From Ancistrus triradiatus (taxonomy: Eukaryota; Chordata; Actinopteri; Siluriformes; Loricariidae), in the NCBI GenBank assembly GCA_025084515.1, contig JAJAGP010000545.1, positions 186,001 through 250,000 of the forward strand: 64,000 nt of DNA, in the 5' to 3' direction. The notes beneath the pieces were generated by a model. The model worked only from the letters and a program-made list of their open reading frames with translations, did not search any database and was not told the DNA's origin. Numbering within the stretch: position 1 is the stretch's first letter; each line of letters opens with the position of its first letter. This document shows positions 55,800-64,000 of this stretch, piece after piece. A program made the position numbers and the translations under genes.

Positions 55800-57124
55800 C
55801 AGTATAGATTTCTTGCATGACATTCATGTGCAATTCAGCTCATACCTTCTGCCTTCCTTGTGTCAAAATGCCCAAGTGTACCATACCAGGAAACTGGTTT
55901 CTGACAATACCTTGGGTGTGATTCATATTGGTGTGTTCATTCAATGTGTGTATGTGTGTGTTCTTATTTTTGTATGTGTGGGTCTGAGTGTGACCAGTTA
56001 TCAGCCTATGCCCCAGTGCCTGGGCTTTTTGTGAGCCCTGCCTGATAGCTTCCAGCTTCCACGTTTCAGCACTGATAAAGCTGATAGAACCTGCTGTAAC
56101 AACAATACACATCTACACCACACACCCTAGCAGCTATACACTGACAGGGCTTCATTCCACCCCTCACTGCCTGAGAATGATCATGACAGCGCTGATGTAG
56201 CCCGGTGTGTACTCTCTGATGCAGGCTGACTGCTGCTAAAATATAATGTAATAAGTCATTTTTATGACTCTGAAGCTATTTGTTTTTTCCACAGTTCTCT
56301 CTCGATTTTAGTAGCCACACGCTGGTTGCAGAGCTTCTTTATCACGTTGTCAGCAAACCAGTCAAAGTCAGTTTGCAAGCTTTATAACTGTAGCTCATGT
56401 AGCCCAAGCTAAACATGCTTTGAGGAGCGCATTGCCTGATCTACTATACATGCATACATCCATACATACATACATGTATGTATGTTGGACACACAAACTG
56501 CATTAGACCACCATCTGGTTATTGCTCGTCTTGAAAGAGTCTTGCTTTCTGAGGTCTTGAAATCTGGATTTTGTCTTTGGGAACTGTATATTTCAACAGG
56601 TGGCCATTTCTGCTTGAAGAGACTTTATGCATTCAAGATCCTTTCTTTCTGAAAACATCACCTGTTGTTTCCATGCCTTTTACCTTTTTGTGCATTTATG
56701 GTCTTGTAAATTTCAAAGATAAGCTACACGGTTTCTGACAGCAACTCCTGCATGAGTAGATCTTTACTTTGGAACTCAAGACTGCATGTTGTAGATCTCT
56801 TCCTGTAGATATGTCACTGCTGTTTGTATTTAAGAGCTGTTTATGCTTGTGATGGGCTGCACCAAGAGTGGCAGATTACCAAGTCGTGAATAATCTTTTA
56901 AGAAATAAGACAAGAAGAAAATTTGGAAGGTTTTGAATACAGAGGAATGTTTTCAAGTTTTACATCGAACATTTCAATATTTTTGGTGTTCTCTTTCTGT
57001 ACAAGAAGACTGGTGGTGAAGTTCTTGCTATATCCAACCTGGGTTTCCTTTGGATACTCCAGCATACTCCCTGCTCCCAAAAACATGCCAGTAGGTGCTC
57101 TGCTTACACTAACTTGCCCGTAGG

Positions 57125-57905
57125 TGTGAGTGGGTGTTTGGAGCCCTCAGCAAAGGCAGAGTTGAAGCGCTCACCATGAGGCCTCCATACTCAAACCCGA
57201 CCGCCGTCAGATCCCAAACGTAGCTTTGGATTTGTAGCTAAAGATGATACGGTTCCAGTCCATAGCAGTCCAGGTTTCTTGTTCACGACACCACTGCCAG
57301 CAAAGGCGCCAGTGTCTCTAGTGGAACGTAATGGGTGCTTTGAAAACAAATTTCCTTTTGATAAGCACCTGGAAATAGTTCGGGCAGAGACAGGGGTGTG
57401 TAGTGAGGGTGCCACCTGCGCCTGGGTGGTGGACGAGCTGCTCGTGCTCGTGAACGGATCAAACAAAACTCTCTACTGGTGGTCTGTCCGGGCCGTTTGC
57501 TGTGTGTGTCCTCGTGGGGCCACTGCTCCCAACACCTCCTAACAGCTAGGTCAGAGCGGCTCAGATGGTGGGCAGTCTGTCGAAACGACCATCATGCTTT
57601 TCTCAGTCCAATGATGTGCCCCTCTCAAAGTCTGTCAACTGGACAAAATATCTTCCAGTGCATCATAGAGGCATGTCTAGGAGTCAACGATCTCTCACCA
57701 AGAGGTACACTACCCAAAAGTAGCATCTGAGAGCCTTTTTATAGAGCAGCAGAAGCGCTTTTACGCCATCATGTGGCAAAACTGCGTCTAATCAGACCAC
57801 ACCTATAATCATTTACATATCTGCCTGAGATATAACTGCATGCCGAGTTTTGCAGCAATCCGACATTTCTTTCGGGTTACGTTATTCTTGTTTGTCAATG
57901 AGTGT
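57125..57905 (-). mobile_element. Tc1-like element, family III copy 3 (5' half)
   Basis: The minus strand carries the leader and N-terminal half. The right end reads GTCAATGAGTGTAA. ATCTGCCTGAGATATAACTG and ACCAAGAGGTACACTACCC are shared with the copy at 4985-5864. The catalytic second half is missing beyond about 57130. Confidence 0.8.
57135..57680 (-). pseudogene. Tc1-like transposase N-terminal half (family III)
   Basis: Fragments on the minus strand include a REFNAMGAVAPRGHTQQTA-like helix-turn-helix region in broken frames, then DWNRIIFS and SDGGRVVEYGGL-type remains around the first Asp. Several frameshifts are evident, and a GLLWTGTV stretch shows substitution of key residues. Confidence 0.6.
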
Positions 57906-58404
57906 AAATTGGAAATGAAAAACGGGTGTGTGAACGTGGGCGTCTGTGCAATAAATCTGTGTTTAAAGTCTCAGACTCTGTCCACCAAGCATATTATTTG
58001 TGTGGCAGGTGGGCGTCCTGGCACCAGTCTGGCACTGGATTTTCAGCCTGGCTGTGTGTATGTGTGTGCGCTCGCCAATGTGACAGCCTCATGAGGCATT
58101 TTTAAGCAGCAGCATCTCACTGTTGAGACGACACCGAACAGAGAATGATGACACATCTCCAATAAAATACTGAGCGCTCTCTCTCATCTCATTTTTCATT
58201 TAATTTATAATGCTTTATTGGTATGACTGTTATGGTGCAAAGTTGGGAACGTGTTTATGATATAGTGAAAGATAAATAGCATGTATGTACAAAGAATTAT
58301 AGAAAAGAAGAGTTCAAATTAAGTGTATAAATTATTTAAAATTCGAGAAGTACAGTAATTATCCAGAGTGGTTTTGAAGATAATTATCGATAATTTTAAA
58401 GGTA

Positions 58405-58695
58405 ATTTCTCAATCTATCTCTCTTTGTCTGTCTCTGTCCCTCTCTCTTTGTCTCTTTTAGTCAGTATTTCTGTCTGTCTCTTAGTCTGACTTTCTCAAT
58501 CTCTGTCCTCTTTTGTCACTTAGTCTGTCTCTTAGTCTAGCTCTTAGTTTCTTTCTCATTATCTGGTCTCTGTCTGCCCCTCTGTCTCTGTCTGGATCTC
58601 TGTCTGACTCTCTCTGTCTCTCAGCCTGTCTCTCTGTTTCTGTGTCTTGTTCAAATTCTTTCTCATTCTCTCTATCCTGTCTTTCTCTAGCTCTT
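58405..58695 (+). repeat. TCTG/TCTC-rich pyrimidine repeat
   Basis: Irregular TCTGTCTC and TCTCTG units give a C/T-dominated plus strand over about 290 bp. The Ser/Leu-rich frame here is an artefact. Confidence 0.92.
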
Positions 58696-59789
58696 TAGAA
58701 ATGGTTTAAATACTCAATGGTTTAAATACTCAGATTTTTAAACCAGTGTTCCCCCAGTGTTTTATTCACATGAAACATAACCCAGCTAACAATAATTTTG
58801 ACTGACTTGGTGTGTGAGCATCTGCGAGAGTGGAGGGGAGGCAGCACCAGGAGGGATGTTTATAATGAAATGTTGCTCTGCTATGATTTGTTTGGGTTTC
58901 ACATTTCTCTGTTGAGCTGCTAAGTGAAGAGGAATGAGTAAATGACTGAATAAATAAAATAAAGGATCAGTTCTATTTAAGGTCAATCAGTCACACAAGT
59001 AAAGCACTACAGGCTTATATTGTGCAATATAACATTAAATACTGATTTTGCTCATTTCCAAGAGATAAAGTTAAGTGATTGTGTTTCTGAAGTGAGTTAA
59101 CAATTGTGAGTAATGATCATTAAGACACTGGAGGAAACACATATGTTTATTATTTAGGTCATTGTATTTTAGCTTTAAATGATCTGCACGTCTTCCTGCC
59201 TGCCGTTTGTGGTTCAAACACTTAACTGAGAGCGTGACAGGTTGCATAAACCATCGCACCGTTTCACAGCATGTTACAGTCAGTTTATGCAGATGTCATG
59301 CACCACTGTAATGCACAAGAGATGATCAGGAGAGATTATGTAAAGATGAGTGGTCTCAAATTTCCTGCTGTGTGTTCTCTAATCTTATAAGATGTTATAG
59401 GAGAAGAGACCTGATTTCGTTTTATCAGCAAAGGGAGGCTGTACGAGCTATTAAAGGCAGGGGCGCCAGTAATGGTGGTGCATGTGGTTTTGTTAAAACT
59501 ATATATTTCTTAGAGGCATTCTGTTCTCAGACTAAATTTCCTTCCATTAAAGCTTGGATTTTTCTTGTGTTTTCATTATGAATATTTTCTATCGGTTTTC
59601 TATCAGTTATTTAATATATGGTGAAGCTACAATAGAACATTTTGTTTACATTTTATTTAAATCACCAGCAACCCCAACCCCTCCCTGTTATGCACTGGTG
59701 TTCCCTGTGTGTTCTGGGATAGGCACCAGCCCCCAAGTGTCCTGGACCAGGGACAAAACATTATTTTTTTTTAATTATTTTAAAATATA

Positions 59790-60060
59790 CTCATTGACAA
59801 AAAAAATTACACACTCAGATAGAAATATCAGATTGCAAAACTCGTGCTGCACTCGAAGACATTTTGCCAGATTTTGAGAGCACCAGTTGCACCATCTGTA
59901 GGGAAACGTGCCACAGGATACCATACAGAACCTGATTGCCTCCTGATACCCAACCATATCTCATCTTGTATCCAGGCTAGAGGTGACCTAACAGGGTAAC
60001 TAGAGCCTCCTTTCAATTGAAGTTTTCCCCAGTAAACTTATCCTTTCACTCTCTTATCAA
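59790..60060 (+). mobile_element. Tc1-like element, family III copy 4, internally deleted
   Basis: The left part CTCATTGACAAAAAAAATTA and TTGCAAAACTCGTGC is the family's 5' end. It is fused near 59850 to the transposase 3' end (GTGCCACAGGATACCATACA, then CATCTTGTATCCAGGC) and the family's 3' tail CTCCTTTCAATTGAAGTTTT. About 270 bp remain. Confidence 0.8.
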
Positions 60061-60334
60061 TATATATCTATCTATCAAAATATATATATATCAATCACTT
60101 ACAAAAATCGTCATTACATTCATTCTTGTAGCTTCATTTAATCCCAGCAACTCCTTCCTGGTGTGTATTATCTATGCAAGATAAAGATGACATAACCCGT
60201 TCACTCTGTCTTTATTAAGCGTGCCAATACTTCTGGAGCTGAATGCTTGTCTTGGATAGCCAGATATCTTAATGGATTGAAACCTGGCGCATTGTGCGTA
60301 CCAAGCAGCCTATTGCAGGGACTGTGTGCGCATT

Positions 60335-60357
60335 TTGTGTGTGTGTGTGTGGTGTGT

Positions 60358-60389
<32 letters not shown>
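60335..60389. repeat. (TG)n microsatellite
   Basis: An interrupted GT/TG run, with single GG and TA interruptions at about 60351 and 60361. Confidence 0.96.
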
Positions 60390-60455
60390 TGAGAGAAAAG
60401 AGTCATGCCCCACACTCAGTCTCAGTGGCCTCTTAAGTCAGTCACACCTCCTTCT

Positions 60456-60474
60456 GGGGGGGGGGGGGGGGGGG
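60456..60474. repeat. G19 homopolymer
   Basis: A pure G run about 280 bp before the second gramd4 coding exon. Confidence 0.96.
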
Positions 60475-60755
60475 CCATCGTGCTTTCCCTCGTTTTCTGT
60501 CTCTATGGAGTTATCAGGGCGAGTGTGTGTACTGCTATCTGTCCCTCACATCTCTGGACTGGTCGCTCTTCTCGGAGATTAGAGCAGAGGAAGCAGAGAC
60601 GCAGATGTTCAGTAAGATGTTTTTGTGTTCGTGACTTGCCATGTGCTCTGTGTCTGCAGACCTTGTGGCTGTTTTGCATTTTTTCCTTGTTAACGTGGGA
60701 GCTTGGGGTTTGTGGTTAGGCTTTAACCTTTCGTATGTTTGTGTGTTTTGAGCAG

Positions 60756-60870
60756 GCTGTATTGGGGACTTTCAACATGGCCGCCGTGCTGGACCAGAGG
60801 AGTGACTCTGAACGGCTCAATGAGGTGAAAGGTCATCTGGAGATTGCCTTGCTGGAGAAGCACTTTCTAC
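60756..60870 (+). CDS. gramd4: GRAMD4, second coding exon (partial gene)
   Basis: Reads in frame from the first exon as AVLGTFNMAAVLDQRSDSER, LNEVKGHLEIALLEKHFL plus one base. LNE-KGHLEIALLEKHFL is the highly conserved start of the GRAMD4 coiled coil. The acceptor is TTTTGAGCAG at 60746-60755 and the donor GTGAGT at 60871, phase 1. An in-frame ATG at 60777 has a strong context (AACATGG). The next exon, expected to begin with an EELRKLREE-like coil, is not found before 64000. Confidence 0.9.
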
Positions 60871-61774
60871 GTGAGTCATGAGGGAGAGATCTCATTTCCT
60901 GTTCTACCAGATGAGAGGTGGAATCAATGTCTGTGGGGGGTGTGGGTGTGGGTGTGGGGTGGAGTAGTGCTGTTGCTCTTTATCTCGTGATCCTCGGCAT
61001 TATGAGCTTTTGGTATGGTAATGTACAGTATTTAACACTGACATGACCTTGTCATGAGGATGTCACATGGTGTAAGTGCTTATAAAATCATTGGACCGGT
61101 AATATTGTGGAGCACGTACATTGGTGTCGGTGCTGATGTCCATTCTGTGGTCCTGGGTCCTTGCCTTTAATCACTTTCTGTGGAGTTTGACATGTTCTTC
61201 CTCGATCTAGGTGGGTTCCTTCAGGTAATTTGGTCTCAACTTGGAATCATCTCTCCATAATACTCTTTTCCACTGATCTTCATGCCAATCATTGAGAGCT
61301 TTAGCATATCTTAGCCTTTTCACCCTGTTCCCCATCCAAAAAATTGGTTACTTGGCTGCTACCCTTCCAAAAGACCTTTCCTGATCAAGCTTCTTTGGAC
61401 TGTAGAAGGGTCAACTTGGATAAATCATGCGCTGAGCTCTGAAAACGCCCATAAAGCCCTGAAATTCTTGGACGCGATAGGAATTAAACTCCAACTGTGA
61501 CCCCGTTGTAAACATACGAGTACCATGCCCTCCCTCCTGCCACGAGCAAGCCCGAAGGGTAATTCATGGCGTTAAAAACTAAACAAAGAAACAATTAAGG
61601 GGAGGTCATGCTAAACATTTGAGACTGTAGCCTATAGAAGTTGTTCTTTCGCCTGATTTCTTTTTTTCAGTATTTTAATACTGCATACACATTTCCTATA
61701 TTTTCTAGTTGTATTCTAAAAAAAGAGTCTGGGAAATTATTATATATGGGCATTATACCATTGCTACAAACAAT

Positions 61775-61813
<39 letters not shown>

Positions 61814-64000
61814 ATAATCTAATGGTGGCCTAAGACTTGAGGTGAAATTAGATGATGGTTACGTTGGGCTTAGCATATGCTTATAATCAATGTTCACCTT
61901 ATTAGCCATTAGCCCATGTTTCTACGATAGCTGTACACTATTTTAAAATATCAGGTTAGGCGGAGGTTATATTTTGGGTAAGGTTACGCTTACTAGCTTG
62001 TGGTGCTACTGCTGTTTTCTTGCAGAGGAACCTATTAAAACATGACTGATATAAATTTTTAGTGATACTTTAAGCGGTTGTGTTACAATTAGGGTTACAG
62101 TTTGGGTTATGGTTATAGTTGGAGTAAGACTGAGTATGGGGTTAGCATGCACCCATACTCAGTGATTGCTACTAGCCTGTGTTGTTACAAGAGTTGTTTT
62201 TAATACTGCTTTTTATAAATTGTCATTGAGGATTAAAAGTATGATTAGGGTTAGCTTAGTGATATACTTTTTGTTCACCACTGGACTCTGTTGCTACTTT
62301 AGGAACATGTAATAAACCTAGTAAAACAGTCAATATACCAACTGTTTTTAATAGAATTGTTCAAATATCAGGTTAGGATTAAGATTGGAGTAAAGTTAAG
62401 CTCAAGGTGTTCATAGCTATTTACCCAGGACTATATCCAAACAGTTCATTTGCATTATCTACCAAGTATGTGTTGTACGAATTCTGGCATGGTCTTTTTG
62501 TCAAAAATGCATTTTTTTTAAGGCCGGACAGGTGATGTAAGCAGTCATGGCATCAAACACTAGAACAATTAATTCACGGTTTCTATGACTTGACATTCTG
62601 TCATGGTGACTCGTCTGAGTATGACCTCTATCTTGAGGTGTTTATGACTTGGTTATATTAGTGTTTTGACACTTTTTTTATAATTTCCCTTGAAATATGA
62701 ACCATTTTTGATGTTGTCTTCATGAATTTATGCGTTTGTTTGTGTATGCGTTCGATCTGATGTCCGCCTCTGATTCCTATACTGTATATTCATATTAGCT
62801 TTAAACCATTGTTCTGGTTTCCAATGCACTAGAGAGGTTTCCCAGAACAGATTTTTGTAGACTTGTTGTGGTTTTTTTTTTTTAAATTATTATTATATCT
62901 TTTATTAAAACGATGCTCCTTTCACTTAAATATTTTATTTTTAGCTATTTTAGAGAGTAGAGTTCCATGACTTTTTAAGTAACATGGAGATCTGAGCATG
63001 CTTGTCTTTTTAAAGGATTTCTCCTCTGGCTTCTTGTGAATCGAAGTGCTCTCAAGGAGAATGTTTTTTAACCTCATAGTATTGATTGTTTTCTTTTAAA
63101 AGGTTAGGGCTTGGATTCCTGAATCTCTAATCCAAATACATCTTGTGAATGTAGGGGTAGGCAATGGGCAAAAATATTATAATAGCACAATATTTAAGAC
63201 TTTTTCACAATACCTTTTGATCGCAGACAAAATGCATCAGTAAGTAACATTCTTTTCAAAGTACTATTCAATATTAGGGCTAAGTAATTCACTAATTATA
63301 ACCCAGTAATTTTAATTTAAGCGTGACATTATGCTCAGGAAAAACATTGTTTTATAAACCCCCTAAAACAGTGTTTAACCGGGGTCATCAAGTTTTGGAT
63401 CTTTCAATCGGCACCTTTTACCGTTACCCAGACCAGGGTTGATCCGACTCTGGACCAGCAGCAGTCGCTCACAGATCTCCCTCTTAAACCAACGCAAGCA
63501 AGTTTGCCAGCCCTTGACTTGCTGCAAATGCTTCACAAGTTCCGGTACTTGTGGCTTTTCTCTCCCTTTTGTCTCCTGTGTGTTCCTTCCAAGTCTGATC
63601 CGTTGTTTCTACATGAAGATCATATTTGGTCATAGCGGTGTTTATTTTACATGATCTTTAATTGCTTCACAATTCAACTTTTCCCTTTCATCCAGCAGTG
63701 ATGGTGCTGAGGATACTTTGCTTTGGCGTTGGCTGTGCATGGTACTTTTCTCCTTGTTTGACCAGTGTGGGATGGTCCTGCTTTGAAGATAGTGTGGGGG
63801 CACTTGCTGTGAATGATTGGTTTGTCTATGTCCTGTCCTTTAGTCCCTTAGGCACTTGGTCATAGCATCTGCAGTAGTGCCCTCTTCACTGGCTTTGGAG
63901 TAAATGTTATAGAGATCCTCTTCCTGTGCACAAAGAGACTTAGAGGTTTGGTAGGGCATCGTAGTACCTGAATCTTTGAAAGTCTGCTCACCAGTCCTTT
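60871..64000 (+). other. gramd4: gramd4 intron running off the window
   Basis: Apart from the family IV Tc1 fragment (61225-61850), no exon is recognised. Frames at 63439-63865 have no known motif. A TTAGG/GGTTA-rich run of short unique stretches (AGGTTAGG, GGGTTAC, GGGTTAT) is seen at 61940-62130. Confidence 0.5.
61225..61850 (-). mobile_element. Family IV Tc1 fragment with (TG)n in its end
   Basis: The minus strand near 61227-61300 reads LNDWHEDQWKRVLWRDDSK, around the first catalytic Asp. The right end, ATAATCTAATGGTGGCCTAA then GACTT, is the family terminal repeat. A (TG)n run occupies 61775-61809 just inside it. The segment between is largely unrelated or decayed. Confidence 0.75.

Larger units (their letters stand above)
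46687..60755 (+). other. gramd4: gramd4 intron between the first two coding exons
   Basis: A 14.07-kb intron, phase 0, bounded by GTAAGT and GAGCAG. Long parts with nothing recognised are 47281-48367, 48550-50124, 51216-52319, 52870-53514, 53740-54314, 55571-57124, 57907-58404, 58696-59789 and 60065-60334. A (TTTC)n-like run lies at 47518-47541 and a T run at 48113-48127. A 23-base duplicated motif (CAGTGCTGGGCTTCTCTA core) lies at 52048-52087. Confidence 0.75.

Noticed and set aside
63439..63865. Open frames near the window end as further gramd4 exons
   Set aside because: They do not read the expected coiled-coil sequence that follows the second coding exon and lack suitable splice sites.

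Overview
The window is vertebrate nuclear DNA, almost certainly from a teleost fish. Genes are split into short exons with GT-AG introns. The intervening DNA is packed with fish-type repeats: several distinct Tc1/mariner families, hAT elements and MITEs, tRNA-headed SINEs with an AGCAGACGCC-type tail, and long CA/TG microsatellites. No bacterial gene, operon, CRISPR array or phage feature is present. The repeat mix suggests an otophysan such as a catfish or characin, but that is only an impression.

Two protein-coding genes are supported, both on the + strand. The first is clic1 (chloride intracellular channel 1), complete in six coding exons between 9893 and 22044. All splice sites were located by eye, and the joined frame gives 241 residues, the length of mammalian CLIC1. 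The second is the 5' end of gramd4 (GRAM-domain protein 4, an ER/mitochondrial pro-apoptotic factor). Its start-codon exon lies at 46479-46686 and the next exon at 60756-60870, across a 14 kb intron. A probable non-coding first exon with a CpG-containing promoter lies near 40640-40909. The rest of gramd4 continues beyond 64000.

Layout: 1-9000 is intergenic, with Tc1 and hAT copies and a 1.2 kb degenerate tandem array. 9000-9900 is the clic1 promoter/5' region. 9932-21882 holds the clic1 introns, heavily colonised by transposons. 22045-40600 is intergenic, with a large foldback structure, nested MITEs, four Tc1 copies and direct repeats. 40600-64000 is the 5' half of gramd4, including nested hAT/MITE insertions, a 1.1 kb polypyrimidine tract and BED-finger hAT relics.

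Every transposase frame seen is broken, so nothing here looks autonomously mobile. The most interesting structures are the 118-bp-arm foldback behind clic1 that contains the only nearby poly(A) signals, the tandem array upstream of clic1 with repeated TGAGTCA motifs, the cluster of CGACTC/GAGTCG motifs at the clic1 promoter with related motifs beside gramd4 exon 1, a THAP-domain fragment captured between Tc1 ends, and chimaeric junctions between different Tc1 families. No undescribed multi-gene system was found.
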